DNA of 64,000 nucleotides from Acidobacteriota bacterium (GTDB lineage: Bacteria; Acidobacteriota; Blastocatellia; Pyrinomonadales; Pyrinomonadaceae), in the NCBI GenBank assembly GCA_016715115.1, contig JADKBM010000013.1, forward strand, positions 310,001 through 374,000, written 5' to 3'. This document shows, piece by piece, positions 26,623-35,634 of this stretch. The notes under the pieces were generated by a model. It saw only the letters and a list, made by a program, of their open reading frames with translations, ran no database searches and was not told the DNA's origin. The translations under genes and the position numbers were made by a program. Each line of letters begins with the position of its first letter. The stretch's first letter is position 1.

Positions 26623-28488
26623 CTACTTCTTAAACTCGTCCAGCACCTCAAAAACTTGAAGCGCATATTTGACGTTGCCGAACGGCGCCGATACCTGAAC
26701 GCCGGCGATGATGTCGCGGACCTCCGCGAGCGATTCGCGGGCGATCGCAATGCCTTCGTCGCGCGCCTCTTCCTTGCCCCTTTCAGACGCCGCGCGCATT
26801 CGATCGAGAATGTCGGCCGTAACGTTGACGCCCGGAACCTCGTTATGCATAAATTCGGCGTTGCGGTAACTGATGAGCGGCCAAATTCCGGCGATTATCG
26901 GGATCTTGACGTGCGAGATGCGCTCGAGAAAACGCCTCAATTGTGCGGTATCGAAAACCGGCTGCGTGATCGCGTACTCGGCGCCCGCTTCGACTTTCCA
27001 TTCGAAACGTTTGATCTCCTCGTCGAGATTCACCGCGCCCGGATTTACGCCGACGCCGATCGAAAAAGCCGTCGGACGGCCGATCGGGTTGTTCCCGAGA
27101 TCGAGCCCGTGATTGAGTCGGTTGACCATATTCGTCAGGCCGATAGCGTCGATGTCGAACACGGCGGTCGCGTCAGGGTAAGGCCCCATTTTCGGCGGAT
27201 CGCCGGTTATGATCAGCAGATTATGAAGATCTAGCGCGGCCGCGCCGAGAAGATCCGACATCATCCCGAGCAGGTTCCGGTCGCGGCAACAGTAATGAAG
27301 CACCGCCTCGATTCCGATCTCGCGCTCGACCAGCACCGCCATTGCCTGCGCGCTCATACGTGTCTGCGCGCGCGGGCCGTCGGGGATGTTGACGGCGTCA
27401 ACGCCGGCGGTTTTCAACAGCCTGATCGATTCGAGCGTTTTTTCGGCGTCGCAGCCTTTCGGCGGCAAAACTTCAACCGAAGTCACGAATTCGCCGCGCG
27501 CGATCTTGCGCGACCATTTTGACCGCTCTTCGGCCGCCACGACCTTGACGTCTTCGGGCTTGAGTTCCTGGACCGTCACCGGGTGCTTGACGAAATGATG
27601 CGGACGCTGTCGCGGCGAAACGGAACGGATCGCGTCCGCCAGGAGTTTGATATGCGCCGGCGTCGTGCCGCAGCAGCCACCGATAAAACTGGCTCCGACC
27701 TGTATGAACCGGCGCGCGAATTCGGCCATATACTCGGGCGAGCACATATACATCTGGCGGCCCTGGACGTCGCGCGGAAGTCCGGCGTTCGGCTGCGCCG
27801 AGAGTTTCTTGTCGGTAACTTCGCGCATTTTTTCGAGCGCGTTGAGGAACATCGCCGGACCAACGCTGCAATTGAGTCCGATGACGTCGGCCCCCCAATC
27901 GTCAAGCCGTTGGGTAAAGATCTCAGGCGTCGCTCCGAAAACCGTGTTGCCGTCGGTTTGAATCGCGATCTGCGCGACGATCGGGAGATCGCAAGCTTCC
28001 TTGACCGCAAGAATCGCCTGCTGAATTTCCGACAGATCCGAGAACGTTTCAAGCACGAACAGGTCGATCTCGCCTTCGAGCAGCGCTTCCGCCTGCTGCC
28101 TGAACATACCGCGCGCCTCTTCAAAAGATGTCGAACCATAGGGTTCGATTCGCATTCCCAACGGCCCGATCGTTCCGGCGACGTAGACCTTTTCTCCCGC
28201 CGCCTCGCGCGCGATCTGCGCCGCCGAAAGATTGATCTCGCGGAGTTGCGAATCGAGCCCGAATTGCTGCAGTTTATGATAGTTCGCGCTGAACGTGTTG
28301 GTCTGTATGATTTCCGCACCGGCGCGAACGTATTCCTCGTGAACTTCGCGGACCAGATCTTTGTTGATGAGATTCAGTTCGTCGTACGAGCGGTTGATGT
28401 AGATGCCTTTCTCGTAAAGGCGGGTTCCCATCGCGCCGTCAAAGACGTAAATGCCGTCGGACTCGATTAGATTTCGAAAGTTACGCAT
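26623..28488 (-). CDS. Bifunctional homocysteine S-methyltransferase / methylenetetrahydrofolate reductase
   Basis: 621 residues from ATG 28488 (MRNFRNLIESDGIYVFDGAMG); the longer frame upstream is repeat leader. The N-terminal methyltransferase domain (1-300) has the zinc ligands Cys207 (NCSVGP) and Cys272-Cys273 (GGCCGTTP) that activate homocysteine. The C-terminal domain (about 325-610) is a MetF-type reductase (EVLPPKGCDAEKT, LLIITGDPP, TQPVFD). This YitJ-like fusion links production of methyl-THF to methionine synthesis. The leader carries a SAM-II-like aptamer and a terminator, which fits feedback control by S-adenosylmethionine. Confidence 0.95.
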   Translation of the reverse strand: MRNFRNLIESDGIYVFDGAMGTRLYEKGIYINRSYDELNLINKDLVREVHEEYVRAGAEIIQTNTFSANYHKLQQFGLDSQLREINLSAAQIAREAAGEKVYVAGTIGPLGMRIEPYGSTSFEEARGMFRQQAEALLEGEIDLFVLETFSDLSEIQQAILAVKEACDLPIVAQIAIQTDGNTVFGATPEIFTQRLDDWGADVIGLNCSVGPAMFLNALEKMREVTDKKLSAQPNAGLPRDVQGRQMYMCSPEYMAEFARRFIQVGASFIGGCCGTTPAHIKLLADAIRSVSPRQRPHHFVKHPVTVQELKPEDVKVVAAEERSKWSRKIARGEFVTSVEVLPPKGCDAEKTLESIRLLKTAGVDAVNIPDGPRAQTRMSAQAMAVLVEREIGIEAVLHYCCRDRNLLGMMSDLLGAAALDLHNLLIITGDPPKMGPYPDATAVFDIDAIGLTNMVNRLNHGLDLGNNPIGRPTAFSIGVGVNPGAVNLDEEIKRFEWKVEAGAEYAITQPVFDTAQLRRFLERISHVKIPIIAGIWPLISYRNAEFMHNEVPGVNVTADILDRMRAASERGKEEARDEGIAIARESLAEVRDIIAGVQVSAPFGNVKYALQVFEVLDEFKK

Positions 28489-28489
28489 A

Positions 28490-28650
28490 ATCTGATTTGC
28501 GAATTGCCATTTGCGATTTGCGATCGGATCGACGGCGTTTTTTGAACCCGAAATCGTCTTGGGTATTCTCGCCGCCCGATTTGGCCCCATTTCCCGTCGA
28601 TTCAAGCAATCGCAAAAGACGCAATTGCAAATCGAAAATCGCAACTTGAA
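28490..28650. repeat. Degenerate heptamer repeats in the metF-fusion leader
   Basis: On the plus strand, units such as ATTTGCG, AATTGCC and ATTTGCG flank the start codon (28490-28530), and AAATCGA, AAATCGC units lie at 28605-28650. They sit between the riboswitch terminator and the start codon. Confidence 0.6.
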
Positions 28651-28654
28651 AATC

Positions 28655-28679
28655 AAAAAGCCTCGCCAACAGCGAGACT
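28655..28679 (-). terminator. Intrinsic terminator downstream of the SAM-II-like aptamer
   Basis: On the minus strand, an 8-bp stem (AGUCUCGC with GCGAGGCU, one G.U pair) with a short loop is followed by five U. It begins about 18 nt after the aptamer and lies before the coding region, so it can act as the expression platform. Confidence 0.8.
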
Positions 28680-28696
28680 CGTTTGAAAGTGTCCGG

Positions 28697-28751
28697 TTTA
28701 GCTGTTTAGCGGATTATTTAACGTGGTCGCAAGTCGCATTAACTCACCACG
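28697..28751 (-). promoter_or_regulatory. SAM-II-like riboswitch aptamer
   Basis: Read on the minus strand from 28751: CGUGGUGA, then UUGCG, ACCACGUUAAAUAA, and CGCUAAAC. These blocks match the conserved SAM-II (RF00521) pattern: a first stem CGUGGU/ACCACG, UUGC in the loop, the UUAAA joint, and the GCUAAA strand that forms the pseudoknot. It lies upstream of a methionine-synthesis gene and just after a promoter, as expected. The assignment rests on remembered consensus, not on a covariance search. Confidence 0.82.
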
Positions 28752-28764
28752 AAAAGTTACTTAA

Positions 28765-28793
28765 ATTCTGCGGTTTACGCTTGTAGGTGTCAA
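28765..28793 (-). promoter_or_regulatory. Promoter of the riboswitch-controlled transcript
   Basis: On the minus strand: TTGACA (28793-28788), 17 bp, CAGAAT (28770-28765). Transcription would start near 28758, only a few bases before the aptamer stem. The rest of the gap (28794-28947) shows nothing further. Confidence 0.6.
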
Positions 28794-28947
28794 GCCGAAA
28801 GCGAACCGTGAACGGCGAAGATGGGCCCAAAACCGACCTGCTCGGATTCCTTCGGCAACGACTCGCCGAACGTCGCGGTGCAGATCAAGCAAATTCATAG
28901 GCGACCGCACGCGGATCCCGCTTGAAAAGCAAGGATCCATAACTGCG

Positions 28948-29601
28948 CTATTTCGCTTCCTCTTCTGCCGGACCCGAATCGAGATGCCCGAAGAAAGCGT
29001 ATTGCGCCTTGCGGCCGCTGATCTCAAGACGCCAGTGCGAAAAATCTTCGGTATTGTCGCATCCGTTTCCGCGGCCCTGGAAGACCAGAAAGTAGGTCGT
29101 TGCGGGAGCGATCCCGGCGCCGAACATACCCGAACCGCTGCGGACCGTGCCCTTGAATCGGAACTCCTTGTAAAGAAGCGGTCCGCCCGCGCCGCCCGGC
29201 TTCCCGTCGTGGATGTCGACTTTGAACTTCGAAAGCTGCGCCGGAAGCGGAAGGACAAGCGTTCCTTTCTTGCCGCTTTTCGTGGCGAGATTGAGCGTCC
29301 AGACGCTCTTGGTGAATGAAGCGACAAGGTCGAACTGATCGATCGTCTCGCTCCATTTCTCGTTGGAAAAATCCGCCTTCAGCGATTCGAGTCCCTTGAT
29401 CGCTTCAAACTCCGCCTCGGTGAGGATGAGATTCGCCGATTTCGCGAACTTCATTCCGCCGATCACTTCGAGATCATAACCGGCCGGCCGGCCGGTCCAG
29501 GTCGAGTAGGTTCCGTGTTCAGCACAGCAGGCGCACGCGAGTGCATTCGCCGGGAGAAGAAGCAACGTCGCAAAGGCGACGGTCAAGATCAGTTTTGTCA
29601 T
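28948..29601 (-). CDS. Exported protein of unknown function
   Basis: 217 residues. A signal peptide (about 1-22, ending ALA) is followed by a Cys-rich start CACCAEHGTYSTW, then a mixed domain with DLEVIGGMKF, and a C-terminal block LVFQGRGNGCDNTEDFSHW. Four cysteines suggest disulfides or metal binding. No known family recognised. It could be periplasmic; a lipobox is not convincing. Lies between mutM and the riboswitch on the minus strand and may be a single unit. Confidence 0.75.
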   Translation of the reverse strand: MTKLILTVAFATLLLLPANALACACCAEHGTYSTWTGRPAGYDLEVIGGMKFAKSANLILTEAEFEAIKGLESLKADFSNEKWSETIDQFDLVASFTKSVWTLNLATKSGKKGTLVLPLPAQLSKFKVDIHDGKPGGAGGPLLYKEFRFKGTVRSGSGMFGAGIAPATTYFLVFQGRGNGCDNTEDFSHWRLEISGRKAQYAFFGHLDSGPAEEEAK

Positions 29602-29660
29602 TTAGTTTTATCCTCGAAAAAAGTCTGCGGTTTTCGGTCTGGGTTTGTCAACGTTGCGGG

Positions 29661-30491
29661 TCATCGTTGACAGTTCGGGCAGTAATATGTTGACCGCCCG
29701 CCCTGGACGATGCGCCGGATCGGCGTTTCGCATTCGACGCACGGCTCGTTCTCGCGGTCGTAAACGCGCCACGCCGATTCATAGCCGCCGCCATAATAGC
29801 TTCCGTCTATGTTTTCCGGATCGACGTTGAGCGTCGAACCGTGCGCCATCGATTCGGCAAGAACTTCGCGGATCATCCCGAAGAGCTTCTCCGTCTTCGG
29901 CCGCGTGAACGAAGACGCCCGTCGTTTCGGGTTGATCTTCGCGAGAAACATCGCCTCGGAGGCATATATGTTGCCAAGCCCGAGGACGCGCGTCTGATCG
30001 AGCAGGACCAGTTTGACGGCGCGTTTCGAATCCTTGAATACGGATCGAAGGTACGCCGCGTTGAAGGCGTCGGAGAACGGTTCGGGCGCGAGTTTCTTAA
30101 GTTCTTTCGCTTCCTGGAGAAGATCGGTTTCGACGATCCGCATAAATCCGAAATGGCGCTGATCCTCGAAAACGAGCCGCATTTCGTCGTCCAGATAAAA
30201 CACGGCGTGCGCGAACTTCGGGTCCTCGCGGTCCGCGCCGAGAAGCATAAATCGGCCCGACATCCGCAAGTGGACGATCAGCGTCCGTCGATTGTCGAGT
30301 TCGATCAGAATGTGTTTTCCGCGACGATCGACTCGAACGATCGAAGCGCCGCCAAGCAACGCCGCGAAATCCGCCGGCGTATGCTCCGGAGCGAGCCTTT
30401 CGCGACGGAGTTCGACAGACGCAAAGGTTCGGCCGCCGACAAGTTTTTGGAGCGACCTAGCGACCAGTTCGACTTCGGGAAGTTCGGGCAT
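29661..30491 (-). CDS. mutM: Formamidopyrimidine-DNA glycosylase (Fpg)
   Basis: 276 residues. The N-terminus MPELPEVELVARSL gives the catalytic Pro2 and Glu3; RRGKHILIEL carries the conserved Lys of the beta-delta lyase step; the H2TH region (VLGLGNIYASEAMF) and the C-terminal zinc finger (CVEC...CPNC) are complete. It removes 8-oxoguanine and formamidopyrimidines from DNA and cleaves the strand. Likely the third gene of an operon with the NDP-sugar synthase and a small membrane protein (4-bp gap). Confidence 0.97.
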   Translation of the reverse strand: MPELPEVELVARSLQKLVGGRTFASVELRRERLAPEHTPADFAALLGGASIVRVDRRGKHILIELDNRRTLIVHLRMSGRFMLLGADREDPKFAHAVFYLDDEMRLVFEDQRHFGFMRIVETDLLQEAKELKKLAPEPFSDAFNAAYLRSVFKDSKRAVKLVLLDQTRVLGLGNIYASEAMFLAKINPKRRASSFTRPKTEKLFGMIREVLAESMAHGSTLNVDPENIDGSYYGGGYESAWRVYDRENEPCVECETPIRRIVQGGRSTYYCPNCQR

Positions 30492-30495
30492 TGTT

Positions 30496-30954
30496 TTATG
30501 TTTTCCAGAGAACGCCGGCTGATTTCAGCCCATCGATGATTCCTCTGAGTTCGCGATACAGCGATGTTCCGCTGCCGTACGTCTTCAGCCCGAACCAACC
30601 AAGCGCGATCGGTATCGATCCGCCAACGATGACAAGTGTCGCGATCGCGTCAAACAGGTCGGCGGCTTCGATGCCGCCGAAAGCGAAAACGAACAGGGAA
30701 ACGACCCCGGCGGTGATCGCGTACAGAACCGCGGGTCTGCCGATCAATCCGATCCAGTTTCGTTCGCGGTAAAAATCCTTTATCTCGTCCGCGTGAAAGA
30801 GTGCAAAGAACATCGTAAACCCTAGTGTCCAAATCGGTTTATGTCGCATCGTGAAGACCGCCATCGCGGTCATCAATCCGCCGATGAAACCCCGGAACGC
30901 CGCGACGGACACGGTCAGGATGAAGATGACGATCTTGTCGATGAATAACTTCAA
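30496..30954 (-). CDS. Small integral membrane protein of unknown function
   Basis: 152 residues if started at the TTG at 30954, two bases after the stop codon of the upstream gene; the longer open frame would lie within that gene. Four hydrophobic segments are visible (IVIFILTVSVAAF, TLGFTMFFALFH, AVLYAITAGVVSLFVFAFG, IATLVIVGGSIPIALG). The start is uncertain because no ATG occurs near the gene boundary. Not recognised; the tight packing with mutM and the NDP-sugar synthase suggests co-transcription. Confidence 0.65.
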   Translation of the reverse strand: MKLFIDKIVIFILTVSVAAFRGFIGGLMTAMAVFTMRHKPIWTLGFTMFFALFHADEIKDFYRERNWIGLIGRPAVLYAITAGVVSLFVFAFGGIEAADLFDAIATLVIVGGSIPIALGWFGLKTYGSGTSLYRELRGIIDGLKSAGVLWKT

Positions 30955-30956
30955 CT

Positions 30957-31997
30957 TCAGACCCGCGTGTAATCCGTCAGCAAGGTCTTGTCTCCGAGCA
31001 CGGTTCCCGCGCGGACGGACACGTTGCGGCCGATGTGGCAACTGCGGCCGACGATCGCGTCGCGGATCTCGGACGAACCGGCGATGCGCGTGTGCGACCA
31101 GATCACGGAATTCTCTATGATCGCGTGTTCCTCGACGTGGACGCCCGCACCGAGCACTGAATTGAGGATCCTCGCATTCGGCTTAACGACGCAATCGGGA
31201 CCGATTATGGAGTTCGAATCGATAACGGCCGCCGTGGCGATTTCCGATTCCTTCGTTCGATCAACTTCGAAACCGCGAATCTTGCCGGCGAAAAAGTCGT
31301 GATGTCCCTGAAGATAACTTGCCGGATTTCCGATGTCGCGCCAGTAGTCGCCTTCGAGAATATAGGCGAAAAACCGCTTTTGTTTCTCGAGCAGGTCGGG
31401 GAATACGTTGTATTCGAAAGAATAATTTCGACCTGCGGGAATTAGTTCGAGAACTGACGGTTCGAGTACATAAATGCCGGCGTTGATCGTGTTCGTGGTC
31501 AAACTCGCGAGTTCATCGGCTTTCGGCTTTTCGAGGAATCGCAGGACCTTGTGATCCGCGTCCGTCTGAACCAGCCCATATGCGGAAGGGTTTTCGACGG
31601 GCGCCAGAAGAATCGTCGCATCGGCGTTCTTCGACCGGTGAAATTCGACGAGATCGGCGATTGAAACATCGGTCATAACGTCGCCGTTCAGAACGACCGT
31701 CGTTTCGTTTTCGTCGTGGATACCGAATTTATACGCGCCGCCGGTACCCATCGGACTCGGTTCGGTTATGTATCGCAGGTTGACGCCGAACTCCGCGCCG
31801 CTGCCGAGCAAATGTTCGATCTTGTCCGGCTGATAGCTCAGCGAAAGCGTGATGTCTTCGATGCCCGCACGGCGCAGGATCTCGATCTGGTAAAGCAGGA
31901 AAGGTTTGTTCAGAAACGGCACGATCGGCTTTGGCGTGTAAACCGTCAACGGTCTGAGCCGGGTTCCTTTTCCTCCCGCTAAAATTAATGCCTGCAT
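30957..31997 (-). CDS. NDP-sugar synthase (sugar-1-phosphate nucleotidylyltransferase)
   Basis: 346 residues from ATG 31997 (MQALILAGGKGTRLRPLT, the nucleotide-binding loop). Further family blocks: KPIVPFLNKPFL, GTGGAYKFG, VLNGDVMTD with the metal-binding Asp, and a C-terminal left-handed beta-helix region made of short hexapeptide-like repeats (IDSNSIIGPDCVVKPNARIL). This fits GDP-mannose or UDP/dTDP-glucose pyrophosphorylase-like enzymes; the sugar cannot be told from sequence. First gene of the likely operon with the membrane protein and mutM. Confidence 0.9.
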   Translation of the reverse strand: MQALILAGGKGTRLRPLTVYTPKPIVPFLNKPFLLYQIEILRRAGIEDITLSLSYQPDKIEHLLGSGAEFGVNLRYITEPSPMGTGGAYKFGIHDENETTVVLNGDVMTDVSIADLVEFHRSKNADATILLAPVENPSAYGLVQTDADHKVLRFLEKPKADELASLTTNTINAGIYVLEPSVLELIPAGRNYSFEYNVFPDLLEKQKRFFAYILEGDYWRDIGNPASYLQGHHDFFAGKIRGFEVDRTKESEIATAAVIDSNSIIGPDCVVKPNARILNSVLGAGVHVEEHAIIENSVIWSHTRIAGSSEIRDAIVGRSCHIGRNVSVRAGTVLGDKTLLTDYTRV

Positions 31998-32119
31998 ATA
32001 ATTGAATGCTCGAACGAAACAAATTCGACACTCTGATTTTAAGAATATTGCGTTGCAAAACACAAAACCACAATTCGAAATATCGAGTCAAAGACGGAAA
32101 ACAACAACGTTAAAAAACA

Positions 32120-32147
32120 TTGACAGATTTTGTTACTTCGTGATAAT
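32120..32147 (+). promoter_or_regulatory. Candidate sigma-70 promoter of the TPR gene
   Basis: TTGACA (32120-32125), 16 bp, GATAAT (32142-32147), about 110 bp before the start codon of the TPR protein. Confidence 0.55.
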
Positions 32148-32256
32148 TTCTTAAATGTAGATGGACCGGAAATTTCATCTGCTGTTTTTGTCCCATCTAA
32201 CAGCGCTTGCTCGCTTATCCAGACCAATACAGTTTCTTGCAAAAGTCTAATCCACA

Positions 32257-34554
32257 ATGAGCTTCGACAAAACAAAATCGATGCGGAATGCCGAGCGGTT
32301 TCTCTCGCAGGGCAAGATTCGCGCGGCGATCAGCGAATATCAAAGAATTGTCGAATCCGATCCGAAGGATTTCAGCACCCTGAACATTCTTGGTGACCTC
32401 TATGCCAAAGGCAACGAAACCGAGGACGCCGTGAAATGTTTCAAGCAGGTCGCCGAACACTACAACAAACAGGGTTTTGCTCAAAAGGCGATCGCGATCT
32501 ACAACAAGTTCTTGCGCCTCGATCCTCATTCGCCCGAAGTCTTAGAAAAACTCGCTCAGCTTCACCAGTCGCGAGGTTCGAATGCCGAAGCCCGCAATCA
32601 CTATGCGGCCCTCGCCGATCAATATCAGAAGCAAGGTAAAAAGGCCGAAGCGCTGGAGATCTGGAAACAGATCGCCAAACTCGATCCGAACAATACCGAA
32701 GTCTATTTGAAAGTCGCCGAGTTCTGTCTCCAAAATGGCCAGAAGGACGAAGCCGCCAAGGCCTACACCGAAGCCGGGATTCGTCTCGCCGCGTCGGAGC
32801 AGATGGAGTCCGCACTGACCGCATTTTCGCGCGCACTCGAAATTCGGCAGTATGACCTGGCGGCGCTGAACGGTTACGTCAAGGCGCAGATCAAACTTGG
32901 ATATGCCGACGATGCCGCCCGTCGTTTGGAGAAGATCCTCGAACAGTCGCCGTACAACCGGGAGATCCTGTATTTGCTGGTGGATTGCCACCTTGAATCC
33001 GGCAACCTGACGCTGGCCGAGGAATCCGTTATCAGATTGGTCGAGCAGGAACCGGCGAACTATCCGAAGTTCATCGATCTCGTCGAACTGTATATCAAAT
33101 CCGGCGATCTCGTTTCGGGAGCGCGAATTCTGTCGATGTCGTCGGAACATCTTCTCGTCGGCGGAAAACATGAGGAGTTTCGGCGCTGGGCGAACGAGAT
33201 CGTCGCCCGCGATCCTGAACAGATCGACGCCCTTCGTCTGCTCGTCCGTTATCACGGTTGGCAGCGTGACGAAAGTGAGCTCCGTCGGGCACTCGAGCGA
33301 CTCGCCGAGATCGCGCGCCTGCACCAGCAGGTCGATGACGAAAAATACGCGTTGAGTCAGCTGGTTTTAATAGTTCCCCACGAGATCGGTTACGCGAAAC
33401 GCTTGCAGGAGATCAAGATCGAACTCGGCGATTTCCCGATGTCGGACCCGCCTGAACCGATACTGGCTCCGGTACGCCAACCTGCGCCGCAGTTTTCGAA
33501 CTTCCATATCGGGGACGACTTTGAACCCGAAGGCAACCGTGTGCCGCTTGACGAATTCAGGGACATCAACGACAGTCCGCGATTCGCGGCCGACGCGGAA
33601 ATGAGTTTCGCCGGAACGAACGGAACTTCAAACGGGTACGCAGCGATTTCCGAAGACGCGTCGGTGATCGTTCCTGAATCGGATATCGTTCCCGAGTTCG
33701 GCGATGTTGAGCTTGACGATTCGCCCAGCGAAACATCCGAAGTCGGCAAACCGGTTGAAACGACAACCGAATTGAGTCCGGCGGCCGAAATGCGGCTTTC
33801 ACAAGAGCTTGAAAGCGTCGAGTTCTACATCGGGCAAGGCTATATGGAACTTGCCGACCGTTCGATTACCGCGCTTGAAGATGAATTCGGGAATCGTCCG
33901 GAATTTGATGACCTACGCGCTCGGATCGCGCAAACCGAGCCCGAGACCGAAACCCAACAATGGCCCGATGACGTTTCGATCGAATCGGAGATGCCGGCGG
34001 TCGCGGTCGTCGATGAGACTCCCGCAATACCCGTCAAGCCGGAAACACGGAGGATTCCCGTGGTCGAGCCGACACCGGTCTTCGGGGCGAATGCTTCGGG
34101 AAATTTTCTGGACGAATTTCGTAGCGAACTCGGTCTTGACGAGCCGAAAGTTGCGGTTGACGACGATTTCGACACGATCTTTCACACGGCGACGGCGTAT
34201 CGGGAAATGGGACTTCTCGAAGACTCGATTCGGGGATTTCAGGACGCCGTGAACCGCGTCCGCCCGGACGACGGCTCGCGACGCTTCTTCCAATGCTGCA
34301 ATCTCCTCGGACTGTGTTTTATGGAGAAGCAAATGCCGAACCTCGCGATAATGTGGTACAAGCGCTCGCTCGAAACGCCGGGTCTGACTTCCCAGGAAAA
34401 TCACGCGATGCTCTACGAATTGGGCAACGGCTACGCATTCGCCGGCGATCAATCAAAAGCGATCGAATGTTTTGAACAGATCTACGCCGTCGACGTCGAT
34501 TACCGCGACGTTTCGAAGCGACTCGAAGCGCTCCATACTCCAAGCCCTGCATAA
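32257..34554 (+). CDS. Tetratricopeptide-repeat protein
   Basis: 765 residues. The N-terminal part (about 1-390) consists of consecutive 34-residue TPR units (for example AERFLSQGKIRAAISEYQRI, GDLYAKGNETEDAVKCFKQV). An acidic, Pro-rich linker (about 395-590) is interrupted by a short helical pair (EFYIGQGYMELADRSITALE), and a final TPR group (about 640-765) closes the protein. No signal peptide, so a cytoplasmic scaffold is likely. It resembles large acidobacterial TPR proteins near gliding or pilus genes, but no such genes are adjacent; function unknown. Confidence 0.9.
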   Translation: MSFDKTKSMRNAERFLSQGKIRAAISEYQRIVESDPKDFSTLNILGDLYAKGNETEDAVKCFKQVAEHYNKQGFAQKAIAIYNKFLRLDPHSPEVLEKLAQLHQSRGSNAEARNHYAALADQYQKQGKKAEALEIWKQIAKLDPNNTEVYLKVAEFCLQNGQKDEAAKAYTEAGIRLAASEQMESALTAFSRALEIRQYDLAALNGYVKAQIKLGYADDAARRLEKILEQSPYNREILYLLVDCHLESGNLTLAEESVIRLVEQEPANYPKFIDLVELYIKSGDLVSGARILSMSSEHLLVGGKHEEFRRWANEIVARDPEQIDALRLLVRYHGWQRDESELRRALERLAEIARLHQQVDDEKYALSQLVLIVPHEIGYAKRLQEIKIELGDFPMSDPPEPILAPVRQPAPQFSNFHIGDDFEPEGNRVPLDEFRDINDSPRFAADAEMSFAGTNGTSNGYAAISEDASVIVPESDIVPEFGDVELDDSPSETSEVGKPVETTTELSPAAEMRLSQELESVEFYIGQGYMELADRSITALEDEFGNRPEFDDLRARIAQTEPETETQQWPDDVSIESEMPAVAVVDETPAIPVKPETRRIPVVEPTPVFGANASGNFLDEFRSELGLDEPKVAVDDDFDTIFHTATAYREMGLLEDSIRGFQDAVNRVRPDDGSRRFFQCCNLLGLCFMEKQMPNLAIMWYKRSLETPGLTSQENHAMLYELGNGYAFAGDQSKAIECFEQIYAVDVDYRDVSKRLEALHTPSPA

Positions 34555-34602
34555 CGGGCAGAAATTTGTCTCTAAACTGAAATTGACGTTATACTTAGCG
34601 GT

Positions 34603-34905
34603 ATGGTTGCGAAACTTACCGTTATTTTTTTGATTCTGCTCTGCTTTTTGATGGGAATGTTTCTCACCCTGTTGCCGTGGTTTCGTCTGAACGGATTCGG
34701 CGAATGGGGCGACAACTATCTGCTCGCGGTTGTATCGGAGAAAGCCGGCTTGCCCTTGTTGAGGAGCGCGGTTTCATCGAACTGGGTGCGCGGCGCCGTC
34801 AGCGGGCTTGGAATCCTCAATCTTTTCATCGCTTTTTGGGAGATCGCTCACTTCAAGGAGAGCGTCGCCAAACTCGAGGGCGACGACTGGGACAGTCAGG
34901 CTTGA
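34603..34905 (+). CDS. Small membrane protein of unknown function
   Basis: 100 residues with two transmembrane segments: an N-terminal one (VIFLILLCFLMGMFLTLLPW) and a second around AVSGLGILNLFIAFWEIAHF. The tail is acidic. The last base of the stop codon is also the first base of the AAAAGGG heptamer array. Family not recognised; a two-helix inner-membrane protein. Confidence 0.7.
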   Translation: MVAKLTVIFLILLCFLMGMFLTLLPWFRLNGFGEWGDNYLLAVVSEKAGLPLLRSAVSSNWVRGAVSGLGILNLFIAFWEIAHFKESVAKLEGDDWDSQA

Positions 34906-34960
34906 AAAGGGAAAAGGCAAAAGGGAAAAGGCAAAAGGGAAAAGGCAAAAGGGAAAAGGG
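34905..34960 (+). repeat. Exact heptamer array, eight AAAAGGG/AAAAGGC units
   Basis: 56 bp made of eight 7-bp units in which AAAAGGG and AAAAGGC alternate, with two AAAAGGG at the end. It separates the small membrane protein from thiE. Confidence 0.95.
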
Positions 34961-35001
34961 ACCGGCGCAGCCGATTGTTGATCATCCCGAGGGTCTCTAC
35001 G

Positions 35002-35634
35002 GTGGCGAACTTTACGAATGAATTAGGTCCGCGGCCTTTGATCTACCTGATCACCGATGGCTCGGCGACGGTCGCGGGTTTCGCCGGAAGTTCCCGGCGA
35101 ATTCTAAAACTCGTCGAATGCGCCGTCCGGAACGGCATCTCGCTGATCCAGATCCGTGAAAAGCGTCTTCCGGCGCGCTTTCTCTTTCAACTGACTTCCG
35201 ATGCGGCGACGATCACCCGAAATTCGAATTCCAAATTGCTTGTCAACGACCGTGCCGACATCGCGCTCGCGGCCGGAGCGGACGGAGTTCATCTGACTTC
35301 AAGCTCGGTTTCGCCGGAAACGTTGCGCGCGGTGTTTCCGTCTGATTTCCTGATCGGGGTTTCGACCCATTCGCGCGAAGAAATCGCCAATGCCAAGAAA
35401 AGCGGCGCCGACTTCGCCGTTTTCGGTCCGGTCTTTGCGACTCCCGGGAAGGGAACTCCGACCGGGTTGCGCGAGTTTCCTGAAATTCTCGCTGAGGTAA
35501 GACCGTTTCCGGTTCTCGGTCTGGGCGGGATCGACCAAACGAACTTCGGGGATGTCCTCGGAGTCGCTGACGGTTTCGCCGCGATCCGATTTCTTAACAG
35601 CGAGGAGAACATTGCCCGACTGAACGCGAAATGA
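35002..35634 (+). CDS. thiE: Thiamine-phosphate synthase
   Basis: 210 residues from GTG 35002, which has GAGGG eight bases upstream; an in-frame start at 34975 would add nine residues. TIM-barrel features of ThiE: LIYLITDG, IQIREKRL, LLVNDRADIAL, GADGVHLT, FGPVFATPGK and GLGGI. It joins HMP-pyrophosphate and thiazole phosphate to thiamine phosphate. The stop overlaps the thiD start (ATGA), so the two genes are translationally coupled. I looked for a TPP riboswitch upstream and saw none. Confidence 0.94.
   Translation: MANFTNELGPRPLIYLITDGSATVAGFAGSSRRILKLVECAVRNGISLIQIREKRLPARFLFQLTSDAATITRNSNSKLLVNDRADIALAAGADGVHLTSSSVSPETLRAVFPSDFLIGVSTHSREEIANAKKSGADFAVFGPVFATPGKGTPTGLREFPEILAEVRPFPVLGLGGIDQTNFGDVLGVADGFAAIRFLNSEENIARLNAK

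Noticed and set aside
28511..28786. 91-codon plus-strand frame
   Set aside because: Lies over the minus-strand promoter, aptamer and terminator; no family signal.
34555..35001. TPP riboswitch upstream of thiE
   Set aside because: No CUGAGA or GAACCUGAU-type conserved blocks on either strand; the gap holds a small gene and a heptamer array.
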